Assembly: GCF_011745365.1 (NCBI RefSeq)
Contig: NW_024468919.1
Location: forward strand, 124,001 to 188,000
Direction of reading: 5' to 3'
Length of the DNA: 64,000 nt
Source of the DNA: Cryphonectria parasitica EP155
Lineage: Eukaryota; Ascomycota; Sordariomycetes; Diaporthales; Cryphonectriaceae
The stretch's first letter is position 1, and each line of letters starts with the position of its first letter. The notes beneath the pieces are model-generated. The model had not been told where the DNA came from. It saw only the letters and a program-made list of their open reading frames with translations, and did not search any database. Positions 47,266 through 58,914 of this stretch are shown here, piece by piece. Made by a program: the position numbers and the translations under genes.

Positions 47266-50021
47266 ATGCTTCGACGGGCTGGTCTGCTGGCGCTTTTACG
47301 CTTTGCAAGCGCCGCATCGCTTGCGGATGTCAAGCATGTGGTGATGCTGATGCAGGAAAATCGATCTTTCATGCACGTAGGTGGTAATAACTAGTGACGA
47401 CACCTTGATTGAGCAACTGAGATAACTTTGCGGTGCAACCAGTATCTCGGGACATTGAAGGGTGTCCGCGGGTTCGCTGACCCCAACGTCCAAATCAACC
47501 CGAACGGACTGCCCGTATGGTACCAGTACGTATAGATTTTTTGATTTTCTTTTTGTGATGATGTTTTGTCTCTTATCATTTGAGGTTGAAGAGGCTGATG
47601 AGAACAGAGACGTATCATCCTTGACCAATGACACCGATTATCTTTTGCCTTATTGGTTGAACTATCTCGGAGGCGACTGGCCTAACCGCACACAATGTCT
47701 CAGTCCTGGCAGTAACTTGTGGCTTCCGACACAGATTGCTTACAATGGAGGTTTGAACAATTTGTGGCCGGTAAGACTTATGATCCGTACAAGGCCATCC
47801 ACGTCAATGAACATAACTGATAGCTTGGTTTATTAGAGCAGCTCGGCCCCTCAAGCTTGGGCATACTACAAACGACAGGATATCCCATTCCACTATGCAC
47901 TAGCGGATTCATTTACCGTTGCCGACCATTACCAAGTCTGTTTCCTTTCTGTTAGAAATAGCTGCATTGAACTGACAGTGACTTCAGGCAGGCGTTATGT
48001 CAGCCACAGACCCGTGAGTACTGTAATAACTATCATCTCCATGAATTATAATCGAGGCTAAAAATCAATTTTATCACGTCCAGAAATCGTTGGATGTGGC
48101 AGTCTGGATCTATCAACGTACCTGGTGGTCCTCAGCCGCTAGGAGCAGGCGGTGTTGTGCTCGACGACAACCAGACACCAGGTCAGTTTCTTTACATCCC
48201 AATGATTAATCTACAAGCTCGTATAGGAAAAGTTTGTTTATGTAACTACGGACAGGTTGCGAGGCCACTGATCTCAACTGTGTTCCACTATAGTAAGTCT
48301 GGAGAATCACGCTTCGCCTCTCGCATCTGCTCGGCTAACTGTAGTAGTTGGCCCGCCACAGCTGAGTACTACGATGCTGCCGGAGTCGATTGGGGCGTGT
48401 TCATGAATGAATATGACTACGTGACTAATAACGGACTATTCTACTTCGATACTTTCCAAAATGCTCCAGAGAATTCAAGCCTCTATCAGCGTGGCCTTGC
48501 CTTTAGTGACCAGAACTCATTGGATGGATTCTATTCAGCTGCCGCGAACGGAACACTGCCTGAGATCAGTTGGATCTTCCCACCCGGGGCGGTGAAGTGA
48601 GTATACCCTCGATTTCCGATTTCACATCGCATAACCTAACTTCATTCACGTGAACATCCACCACACGTTCCCAGCGATGGCGCGTGGTTTATGAAGAATA
48701 TCGTGGATGCGGTGACACAAGGACCCAACTGGGACTCCACCGTCCTGTTGATCTGCTATGATGGTAAGATGAGGTCTCACGATGGCAACAGAAATCGGTT
48801 CCGGGCCAGTCCAGTCTTCAGGACTTGCTAGGGACGAGCTAACTCTTTTTTTTTTACAACTCAGAGGGAGGCGGATTTGGTGACACTGTCTGGTATCATT
48901 CTCCCGAAGGAACAGCTGGCGAGTGGTTCGAAGACCCTTACGGCGAGCTGGGATATCAATTCTCCGGCCCTGGTATGAAACGATGCTCTCTACTCCTGGC
49001 GTCATAAACTAATAATTTTCTTTTGTTTCTTTGCAGGTGTCCGGATTCCTCTCTTTATCATATCGCCTTTCACTAGAGGAGGTCGTGTCTTCACCGAGCA
49101 TGCAGATCATAATTCACATATTCTATTCGTTGGTGAGGAGTATCCTTTGAGTCTTATTACACTCTGCCTTGTGTATTAATAATAAAGTTCCTGGGCTAAC
49201 GAGAATGCACATTCTCTATATAGAGCAGTACCTGACTGCGAAAGGATATGAGAACATCACTACAACTCAGATGAGTGACTGGCGGCGCACTCATATGTCC
49301 AACCTTCTGAACGCCTTTGACTTTGATAACGTGAGTAATCTATCCAGCAGAGTTGGGCTATTAAGTTGAATATGAGAAGAGCAAAAAGAAAAAATGAAGA
49401 CCAGAGATGGAGAAAAGACGTTAACGTGTTTTTCAGCCCGATTACTCCATTCCCGATCTTCCTTCTTCCCCATATCCATACACGGACGACGATGGCAATA
49501 TCGTCGGCACATACGTGGCATGTGAAGCAACATATTCTGATGTCGACCCTCCGGTTCCCTATGGCAACCAGACACTTGAAGATTCGCTCTACTTTGAAGA
49601 TGGTTGGAAACAAGTCTACGGCTACCTGACCGAAGGGCATTATCTCGTCTTCGAGACGAACGGTTTTGCCTTGACCAACCCAGGCACGAATGATAGCTCT
49701 GATGTAACGACTACTGCGGCTACTACCGATCATGAGAACATTTCACAGCGCTGGATTTTACATGCTCTGTCCGACGCCGACGATGATTTCGGAAAATTCG
49801 AGATTTCAAGCGCTGCAGACGGGAGATACATCACCGTTGATGCATCTCTGACCAGCGGAAACAGCACAGCGGGGGTATTTGGCATCGCCTATATTGGCGG
49901 TGGTGGCTATACTCTTCAGAATAGTGAGGGTAAGTACTTGTCTGTGGGCAGTAGTGACAGCCTTGAACTGGCTTCTTCTGGCTCGAGCTGGGGTATCTAC
50001 TCCGTCACATACCACTCTTAG
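47266..50021 (+). CDS. PF04185 phosphoesterase / phospholipase C-like, with splice-site lesion
   Basis: Thirteen-exon model, 617 aa: 47266..47376, 47443..47525, 47608..47770, 47837..47935, 47988..48013, 48084..48181, 48256..48292, 48345..48596, 48675..48763, 48865..48972, 49037..49132, 49224..49330 and 49437..50021. A signal peptide (1-18) precedes the metal-site motif MQENRSF near residue 30. CYDEGGGFGD and TEHADHNS are the other conserved sites, and a beta-rich C-terminal domain follows (LVFETNGFAL to the end), as in bacterial-type non-specific phospholipase C. The predicted role is hydrolysis of phospholipid head groups or phosphoesters outside the cell. Intron 8 is odd: the bases before the conserved HPP codons no longer end in AG, so the only in-frame acceptor (48673-48674) drops that motif. 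The encoded enzyme may be inactive or mis-spliced. Confidence 0.8.
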
Positions 50022-51716
50022 GCAGCTCGATTCGAGATCTGAGCTGTCACGGTGGTCAAGTGTTGTGCAGGATGAGTCAAGGTCTCATTCTCTTGCAAGC
50101 CGCCACATGGTGGATGTAAATTATTTGGAGTATACGAACTTCGAAGAATAGCAGTGTCTGATGTCCGTATCGAATCCTCCTCTTTCTCTCCTTCGTGCTT
50201 GTTACTAAAGAAAAAATGCACAATCTTGACAATTCAACATCACCCCTTGTGGGTTTTGGTATATGTTATGGTTCAGGCTTTTTATTCCAATGTTAATTCC
50301 ATATTGACTGTAGAAGTTCACCTGCTACAGCCGAACACTGCGATGCTGCCAGGTTGATTGAGGCGTGTCCATGAAGGTGCTAACAACTCACGCTGTTGCC
50401 ACTAGATACCCTCAATGGAAACCCACTGCCGCTCTGCTCAGCATCCAAATGTGATTCTGTAGAAGGCATCAAGACTGTCCTGCAGAATTCCGCTGTCCTC
50501 TCTTCTTCGGCTCTTTATATGCACCGAGCGGTGAGTCGGACAGACATCACGGAAGTCATGCGATAGGCGTCTGTTCAGATGGATTTGACATGATTTTGAG
50601 CATGGAGTTTGAACCTCACTCGCGAGTCACTCATTAGCGCCTCTCCCCTTCTTTTTTCTGTCTTTGTTGGCTTTATGGATCGGAAGGTGCTACCTGCTTT
50701 CATCCCAGTGTGTACGCTTGGTCTGTAAGCTGCCAGGCACCTTCATCTCATCTCTCTCAACAAGTTATCATCCTCAACAAATCCAGTCTGCTGGAGTGCT
50801 CATTCTTGCCAATTGATTCTTCAACAGCATACAGAAATCAGTCTTTAGAAAATCGCACCCTCCTCTCCATCTTTGTGACTATGTTTTCACCCCACCTAAC
50901 AGACCTGGTTGAGGGAAGTGAGCCAAATTTGCTTAAGCGCTGATTTGGCTCAACAAGTTCATATCGCGAAGTCAGGCTGACCTCACATCTCAGCTTGGAA
51001 TCAAGGCTTTGGGCTCAAAAGCCCCGATGGGAGTCTCAATTCAGAACGGTAATCTCATTTCGAAATCTGGATCGAAAATTGTTGGGCCAAATGAACGGGC
51101 TTTTCTTTTCTCTTTCCTTCACGCCTGGATGAGAAAATGCTGGCCGCAAGTGGGGGACTCTGCGTTCCTCTTTTTCCCGTAACCATATGAATCCCTGGTT
51201 CAGCCAACTTTTTCAATAGAAAGCAACGAATTGATTATCCAGGCTCTTCTCTTCTCTTCTCTCATACTTGTCCTCCATTCCTTTAGCCAGCTGATCTCTC
51301 AGAACTCCAACGCACAGTTCGTGCGGACTACGACCAAAACCCGTCTTTCCGTCGACAAACTTGTCAGACTGTTGAGCTTCCATATGATCGAGTAGCTTGC
51401 ATCTCGCAGTTTGCAGCCTTTGAAAAACAACAAAAACGAACCGTACTACGATCGGTTCGTGGCTGCCAGAAGCTTCTATGACCTTCCGTTCTCAAGTTCC
51501 ACCACACATATAACATTTCCACTTCAACTTCCATGCAATTTGACGACCTCTGCGGCAAACCTTCCTCTCGCACACATTTTCAGAAGCCTCAACACAGAAG
51601 GTAAGAGTTATTGGGTCTGGTCCTGGTCAGATAAGAGCAGAAACTTCAACGTCTGGGGATTTCTTTTCTTTCCCCATCCACTCCCCAACACCGTGAGTGG
51701 CCCTTTTCCATCTAAA

Positions 51717-51863
51717 CTCTCCCTTCTATTCAATTGAAATGGCACTCTCCTCACACTATTTTTTGACCTTGGAATCTGCTCGTTCCCATTACTTCTGACT
51801 TCTCTCTCCTGTCTTCCACTACCTTTCACCTGAGAAAGTTCTTAGCAACAGGAAGCGCATCTC
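51717..51863 (+). repeat. Direct repeat copy 1
   Basis: About 147 bp, similar to 51902..52049. Shared words include CTCCCTTCT, CTCACAC, TTGACCTT, TTACTTCTG and ACAGGAAGCGCA in the same order and spacing. Confidence 0.65.
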
Positions 51864-51901
51864 CCCATCCAAACACCAAGACTGTGATCGTCTTCTTTTC
51901 A

Positions 51902-52049
51902 CACTCCCTTCTCTACTTAACTGAAAAGACTATTTCCTCACACCTCCTTGACCTTGAATTTGCCCATTTCTGTTACTTCTGGAGGTTCTCTCTTCTCTGA
52001 CGCCACTTTCTCAGCTGAGAAATCTGTTGGGCGACAGGAAGCGCAGCTC
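51902..52049 (+). repeat. Direct repeat copy 2
   Basis: Diverged second copy of the 51717..51863 segment, offset about 185 bp. It ends shortly before the broken coiled-coil gene. Confidence 0.65.
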
Positions 52050-52305
52050 TCAACAATTCCCCTCTTTCTCGAAGGTACGGAGGAAGGAACGTCCCAGTTC
52101 AGCGGCAAACCCTGAATCAAAACAGACAACAGAAGTTCGAATTCCCACTTTCGATGTACGGTGTTCCCCTCACTTTTACCATACCATCAAACACCCCGTT
52201 GACTTGTCATTCAAAAGTAGCACAGCGCTTATCGTGCCAGGCAACCAAAAACCATCATCTTTCAGAAATTAAGACCTCCAACCATCATTCCACACCACCA
52301 GCACC

Positions 52306-53889
52306 ATGGAAGACTCTTCGAATGACGCTAGCCGATGCAAGAACTCTGAGTGCGACTTCCGCTTCAACAAAATGAAGCAGAGTTACGAAGACCGGATTGA
52401 AGAGCTCAATTCGAAACTGCTGACAATACGTCACAAACTGGCCTCCGTGGACGAGTCAAGCCTCAGCGAGAAGTCCAAGAGCTTACAACTCGCAAGTAGG
52501 AGATAAAAGAAGAGAATGATCAGCTCACCGCCCAGAATGTGGCAATGGAAGCGGGCTTTCAAGAGCGCCGCATTGAGGTCGCCAAGTTCGACGATTGCAG
52601 TGAGCTGATTCGAAAGGTTCAGGTTCACGAGAAATATGAGAAAATCTACGGCTCGACGCACGCGTTACGCAGCTTCGAGACAGATTCTATCAGTTGGCCG
52701 ATGAACACGGCCTCGAAGAAGAGGTGGATGAAGCTCTGGACGAAGTGGAAAGTGAAGACGAGCATACTTCTCAGACGCAACAGAACCAAGGACCAGTCAG
52801 TCGCTATCATTCGAAACGCGTGGCAAAATTTCTCAGCTCCATGAGTGCGTTACAGATCAAGAACTACGCTCATAAATGCGTGTTGGGTGAAGATACCAAG
52901 CCCTCAAAGAGGAAGATGGTCTCCAGTGACGATTCTCCTCAGAAGACAAAACGTGTCAAGACTGTCGAACAGATGAGCGAACAGATTGACTCCGAACTTC
53001 CATCATTTTTGAGTTCCCAGAAAGAAAGACATTTCCTCACATGGCTTCACCGGGCGGTCTTGAGGGAAGGTGCTGCAGCAGGCATCATTGATCCCCTACT
53101 CGTCAACGTTGGGGAACATGGTGTCGTTGGATTTACCAGCGAAGGCATTGAGAGGATCAAAGCCGTCAGCCAATATGGAGGTATCTCGAAGTACAAGACC
53201 GAGAAACACAAAGAGCTCTGTGAAGAGCTTCAGGACAAGTTGGCCCGTGTCTTGAAAGAACTTGGTTTTGACCGCGCGGGTCCGAAGGTCCTGTACTTGT
53301 CGCTTCAAGAGTGCCTGCGCCAACGTGGTCTTTCCAATCCAGCAAACACGATCTTGACCATAACTCGGGTTTTACGGGTCACCAAACCACAGAGAGATGA
53401 CCTCCGAAAGAAAGTCGACAATTTCTCTACGTTGGCTGAACAGTCGAAATGGGAGCCTTTTGCCATGTCTAATTACGCGAAAAATGTTTTGATCCCGGTC
53501 GCTCAGCCCCTTTTCGCTACCTACGACGCCGATACCACCTCTGAAGAGTGGGAGATGCCCTTTTACATCACAGAGAGTCTCTCGCCCCGTGGTCAAACCT
53601 ACAAAGATTGATGGATAATGAGAACATGGTGCGAGCTATCTCGCAGATGAACATTGAAGGCGTTTTCCGGGATATATTGGACAAATATGAAAAGTTGTCC
53701 GAACTTCGGCAAGAGATGCTTGACAGGGCTACGAAGGGTGCTTCGGCCTCGTTGATGAAAATGCCTGACTGCCCTGGCCACAAAAAGACATCTGTGGACG
53801 CCCCTCTGGTTGGCGATTCACCTGAATATCCGATTATGGCCGATGACCAGGGTGGTCATGACTCAGAGACGTCTGGGGACAAGATCTAG
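52306..53889 (+). pseudogene. Frameshifted coiled-coil gene, unknown function
   Basis: One long protein-like signal runs through three reading frames. Frame A (52306-52495) starts MEDSSNDASRCKNSECDFRF and is a coiled coil. It continues in a second frame as EIKEENDQLTAQNVAMEAGF to about 52670. A third frame picks up at LRDRFYQLADEHGLEEEVDE and runs to 53611. The last part (APWSNLQRLMDNENMVRAIS, to the stop at 53889) uses yet another register from about 53580. Each switch is explained by a one-base change rather than an intron; the second could instead be an intron with a weak GTTCAG donor. The protein is acidic and Lys-rich, with KPSKRKM and KTKRVK nuclear-type signals. I recognise no domain. 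It is a pseudogene or an error-rich stretch. Confidence 0.6.
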
Positions 53890-55491
53890 GAAGCGCGGCT
53901 GGCAGCGATTCGCACTGGGACCTTCACCAAGGCCTCGCATGATCACTTTTTTCTTCTTCTTTTATTCCGAATAGACTGCTCTCCAATCTGGATGGAGCAA
54001 AATATGGAATTGAGCAAGTAGATTTTTTTTCCTTCTTTTCTTCTTTGGCATCATAGGAGAAGTCCAGATCGATATCTCCAATTTAAATTCTAAGAGTTGT
54101 AAAGTGAAACCAGATTGAGGTCGACTTGGATAAAGCCTTAAGTACTGCTCCTTGTGAAGCGTAAATGTAACCACCAATCCTCGCAACCCGCCTGCTCGTG
54201 AAAAACTTTCGGGCCAAATTGGGCTCAATTGGGCTTGACTGCCGACGGATTGGGACAATCAATGACTTAATGATCACCAGAAGGGAATTTATCACAGTTT
54301 AGTCATTAACCAAGAACTATATATGTATTGGGCATTCTCTTGTCTTTTTGTATTTCTATTAATAGCCATTAGTATCTACTGATATTGAGTTTGCATGAAT
54401 TTCGAAGAATTCTCTGCATCCAATTTCACTCTTTCTCTCCTCTCTCTTTCATTCTTCTTTTCGCGGAGGGAGCAGAGATAAGGGCATATCGAAGCCTTCA
54501 TATCGTCTTTCAGTTTGCACGTGTTCCTGTCTAAAGTCAATCAGTGGTATAAAAATCCAAACGCTTACACCATCCATACACAACATGTCGATGAAGCAGG
54601 TGTTGAACGACCTGCCAGATTGGGGATAGTTGAATTCCTCCACAGTGGGTCAACTAAGTGGAGATTTGCATCCTGCATGATCTTCCGCCTTCCCTGGGGT
54701 CGATAAACGGTCCATTGAGGTTCCTTCTCGAGGCCATGTGTCGGTGCCGGCTCTGCCGTCTTGGCTGCCACAACCCCAACTTTTTGGCTAGTGTCGACCT
54801 GAGGCGCCTTGTGTTTGTGAGCAGATAGTATTAGGTGGTGAAAAGTCCTGTGTGTGTGTGTTGGGGGGGGGGGGGGCGGGGGGTGGGTGGATGTCAGCCC
54901 CGGTTTATCTCCATAGCGTATTCACTTCGTCAAATACGGATCTTCCTTTCATAATGACATGCGACACTGCCTGTCAATATCAGGCTCGCTCCGATGGCTT
55001 TAGCACGTGCACCTTTGGCTCAGCTACCTAAAGAAGGGGGGAAGAGGAACAAATAATTCGCCAGAACACTGCATCTTTGAGATACAGACACGGGGTCATC
55101 CCTCCAGAATCCTGCATGAATACGGTACTCTAACTTATTTTACTCGTATCCCTCCGCCAGAACCTCAGAGAGCACGTGGGCGAAAGGCCAAGATGTAGTA
55201 CGCGCCAGGAACATGATTCCCTAACTACCCTGACCGGATCCCAGCCCGGAGAAAACATATACACACCGACGCTTAGCGGGGTAACATCGCATAAGAGAAA
55301 TCGATAATGCGGTTGATCGCTGCAAGCCTAAGTGGGCATCCTCTGTGTATTGGTCGGTTCTTAATCAAGGCGTAGTAGATAAAGTACTGTCATAATGTAG
55401 CATCTATAAACCATGAAATATCACGGCGCGTCACTGTTCTCCTGTACATGAACGCTTTTGTTGTCTCCAAGCAGACCTCGGACCAAAAGAA
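53890..55491. other. Intergenic, no gene recognised
   Basis: 1.6 kb with T/C-rich patches and the TG/G tract near 54850. The right end is the promoter of the second PF04185 gene. Confidence 0.4.
54850..54890 (+). repeat. (TG)n plus poly-G tract
   Basis: TG dinucleotides run into fourteen G, then interrupted G runs (GCGGGGGGTGGG). Such G-rich sequence can form quadruplex structure and is prone to length error. Confidence 0.85.
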
Positions 55492-57286
55492 ATGGCAATC
55501 CAGGCCGTCATTCTCGCGGCTCTAGCCGGACTGGCCGGTGCCGCCCCCGGGATCAGCAACATCCAAACACATACCTCCTCGGATAACAGCGACTGGCGCA
55601 GCAAGATCACCAATGTCGTGGTGCTAGTGGAGGAAAACAGATCATTCGATTCTTTTGCCGGAGGTTTAACGTATAACAGCACTATCGACGGTCTCCTGCA
55701 CCACAACTACTGCAACAGCCTGAACGCCAGTGACCCGTCAGAGGCTGCTGACATCTGTGCTGGGCCCTTGGCTGCGGATGTGGCCTCGGATGATCCTAAC
55801 CACAGCATCAGCGGTGTAAACATGCAACTCTTCAGCACATTCCACCCCAACGAGACTGCGGTGGCTCAGGCGGCGGACTGGGAGTACGAGACGATGCGTG
55901 GATTCGTCACGGAGCAGTCGATTACGTTTGACACCCTGAACAAGACAAGAGCGGCCGAGGCAATCAACTACTATGTGAGTGGTGGACAACATGATGCTTC
56001 AGATGGGCCAAGTGAAAAGATTCTTGCTGAACTTTGTTACAGACGCCTGAACACATTCCCGTCTTCAACGCAATAGCGGAGAACTTTGTGTTGTTCGACC
56101 GGTGGTTCTGCTCTGTGCCGGGACCTACAAACCCCAACAGAGCTTATATCACCAGCGGCACCTCGCACGGCCATGGAGAGAACGACGACGCTTTTGATGT
56201 GTACGGGCTCCCGCAGAAAAGCATATTCCAGGCCCTGAGCGAGAACAACATCACCTGGACCAATTACCAAAACAGCACCACCGGACCCGGGTAAGGGTAT
56301 TCAACTTAAGTTTTGTCCCATATACACGAATGAAAAACTTACTGTTGAACCTTAGGCTGGGATTCAACCCAGATGCAGCATTCTACTCGGTCAGTATTGT
56401 CGCGACGTCGCACTTGACAAAACCTTCCACCCGCCCCACTTTTCCCTCTCTTTCGGTTCCTCTTCCCCAAAGAAGAAGCTGGGCGGAAAGGATAAATGAG
56501 AGAGTGGAAAAGCATGTTTTGTTCTCTGGTGAATGAGATGCTAACGATCGAAAACTCCAGTGGACGGCAGAGTCTGGGGCCAACGTGACAAACATCAAGG
56601 CGATTGAGCACTTTTACACCGACGCTGCAGCTGGCACCCTCCCGCAGTTTACGTACATCAACCCAGAGTGTTGCTCCTACCAGGTAAGCAGTTGTTCACT
56701 CATCGCCTCGCTTGAACCTCACACTCGTGCTAACCGCCTCACAAGAGTTTCCATCCGCCCTCGCCTATCGTCCTTGGAGAGATTTTCATCAAGGGCATCT
56801 ACGAGGCCATCCGCAACTCACCTCAGTGGAACACGACGCTGTTCATCTTGACGTTTGATGAGCACGGCGGATTCGGTGACCATGTGTATGCTGAGCAAAT
56901 ATGCCCTCAGTGTTGGCGCGTTTTCAAGCTAAAATCTATCTCACAGGCCTCCTCCTGTCAACGTCCCCGCGGGCGACGATTTGACGTACACAGAGACGGC
57001 GCAGGACGGCCAGAATATCACCTTCGCCTTCGACCGGTTGGGTGTGCGAGTACCGACGGTGCTCATCTCGCCGTGGGTCGGCAAGGGCTTGATCGAGAAC
57101 CAGGGGCAGAATTATGGCGGCGAGTACACCCACACGAGCATCCTGAATTTCCTGTCACAGCTGTGGGGTGTCGAGCAGCTGACGCCTCGAGTTGAGTACT
57201 CGTCCACCTTTGAGCATCTCATCCTCGACACCATCAGGAGCGATGATGACAGCCCGAGCATCTTGCCCGAGCCAGTCGCTTGGTAG
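55492..57286 (+). CDS. PF04185 phosphoesterase / phospholipase C-like, second copy
   Basis: Predicted 455 aa from six exons: 55492..55974, 56043..56290, 56356..56389, 56561..56683, 56746..56885 and 56947..57286. A signal peptide (about residues 1-18, ending LAGAAP) precedes VEENRSFDSFAGG, the metal-site motif. Other family marks are FCSVPGPTNPNRAY, HPPSPIVLGE with the HPP motif intact, TFDEHGGFGDHV, and VRVPTVLISPWV with the late THTSILNF segment. It lacks the long beta-rich tail of the first copy, so it fits the shorter fungal acid phosphatase/phospholipase C branch. The predicted product is secreted and acts on phosphoesters. It stands 5.5 kb downstream of the first copy on the same strand but looks only distantly similar. 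Confidence 0.87.
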
Positions 57287-57713
57287 GCTGAGGATTACAG
57301 GGTGGGGGTATTATGGGCTCTGCGAAGGGTGCGTGACATGCCATCGAAGAGTAGAATAATGACTAGGGTGGAATGAAATCATCGTACCAAAACTATTGCT
57401 TCGTGCTGTACAGTCTTTTTTTTTCTTGTATTTTTGATACAATGGCTGGGCCGGTGGGTTCCTCCAGGGCGCTTTTCCTTTTTCCAGAAGCCAAATGCGA
57501 GTTTCTATACCAGTGTGGCGCAGCGCTTGGCAGAGCTCTGTCCAGCACTGCGCCCATGGTTGCTGCCTGCTGTCCGCTACCAAAAGCGCCACTATTTATC
57601 ATCAAACAAGATTTCATAAATACGTCGCTGCGTATCTTCAAACTGTCCAGGCGCCATTTGTGCGAATGCAATCACTTCATCTTCAAGCCAGCGCATAAGG
57701 CTTCCAGGTCATA
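57287..57713. other. Short intergenic region
   Basis: Separates two plus-strand genes. Open frames here show no domain and are treated as chance. Confidence 0.5.
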
Positions 57714-58553
57714 ATGCATCCCGCCACGTTAGTGGATCCAAACACGCAGCTCAGCTATGTTCTCCTTCACAGCGATGTCGACAAAGGCCTTGTTCATGTT
57801 CCAGTCAAAGATTCAGCCAACGAACCTCCGAACGTCTGTGTGATCTGCTGCCACGGTTCCGGACAGGGCCCGCACATAGATTATTGGCTCCCGTTGATGA
57901 GGGAAATCAGCAAACACACAAAAGTTCTGTGTTATGAGAGGCGGAAAATTGGACAGAACACGATGGCAGTCTCGCGTTCCCAAACGCCTGAGGAAGCCGT
58001 ATCTGATCTTGATGCCCTCCTTAAGGCCTTGCAGCTGAGGCCGCCGTACATCCTGATCGCACATTCCTACGGGGGCGCCATAGCACGACAATTCCTTCAG
58101 TGGCATCCCACGCAGGTCGCTGGTATGGTCCTTGCAGAGACGGGCCAAGAGACCCCGATCAAGCACGAGGCCGAGCAGTACAAGAAGCAGATCCTCGGTT
58201 CTAAGCCCCTGAGTGTCATCCACGCTGATTCGCTGCTCGGAAAACGCGGTGGTAGCACCTCTGCCGAGGAGTTGAGGCTCAGGGACTTGTGGGCTGCGGA
58301 GGACGAGCGGCTGAAGAGAGCCCAGCTCGGCCTCAGCTCCAATGCCCGGTACGTGCGGGTGGACGATTGTGGACACGATATCATTGACGAACGGCCTCAT
58401 ATTGTTGCTGCTGAGGTCAGTTGGGTTCTTGAGAATCAAGTCCCGGCGTCAGTACAGTTGCAGCAGCAGGCATCTTGTATTGGCAGCTATTTCCAGCGCT
58501 TGGTGCGTCTCCTGCAGTGGAGAAAGGAGGGAGAGGGGGATATAATCAATTAG
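57714..58553 (+). CDS. Alpha/beta hydrolase
   Basis: A single-exon protein of 279 aa. The fold is shown by HGSGQGPH (oxyanion loop), the nucleophile elbow AHSYGG with Ser118, a following GMVLAETGQE strand, and a candidate catalytic His in DDCGHDI. There is no signal peptide or transmembrane helix, so it is probably cytosolic. It resembles small fungal and bacterial esterase/lipase-like hydrolases; a precise substrate cannot be given. The C-terminal 40 residues after WVLENQ are low in conserved features and basic. It lies 427 bp after the second phosphoesterase on the same strand. Confidence 0.75.
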   Translation: MHPATLVDPNTQLSYVLLHSDVDKGLVHVPVKDSANEPPNVCVICCHGSGQGPHIDYWLPLMREISKHTKVLCYERRKIGQNTMAVSRSQTPEEAVSDLDALLKALQLRPPYILIAHSYGGAIARQFLQWHPTQVAGMVLAETGQETPIKHEAEQYKKQILGSKPLSVIHADSLLGKRGGSTSAEELRLRDLWAAEDERLKRAQLGLSSNARYVRVDDCGHDIIDERPHIVAAEVSWVLENQVPASVQLQQQASCIGSYFQRLVRLLQWRKEGEGDIIN

Positions 58554-58914
58554 TGTGAAATATTTGAGTGCGTGCAACAAATTCGTGTTTCTCCGATGGT
58601 GTCGCGCAAAAAAAACTTTACGACCGATATGCTTTGCACGAGCCAAGGACTGCGCGAACCCGGTATATGTAAATCCGAAAGCGCAAATGTGAAATCGCCG
58701 TCGGCTTCGGCGATTGCAACCAACGACGTCATTCACGTCTACTCCTCTTGAGGGGTTTCGACATTATGAACCTTCTTGAACATATTTAGCACCACGGAAA
58801 TTCTTTTTGACAGAGTTCATCTTGCATGCGACCGATGACTCTCTGATTACCTCTCTGCGTGAATTTCTCCACATTGCCAGATCGTTCTCAGAGAAACAAT
58901 TCCCAAGTGATAAA
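58554..58914. other. Promoter region of alcohol dehydrogenase
   Basis: No gene or clear motif recognised in this 361-bp gap. Confidence 0.45.

Larger units (their letters stand above)
50022..52305. other. Intergenic with CT-rich tracts and a duplication
   Basis: 2.3 kb without a recognised gene. It contains many C/T-rich runs (for example 51240-51290) and the diverged direct repeat described separately. The right part would be the leader region of the broken coiled-coil gene. Confidence 0.4.
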
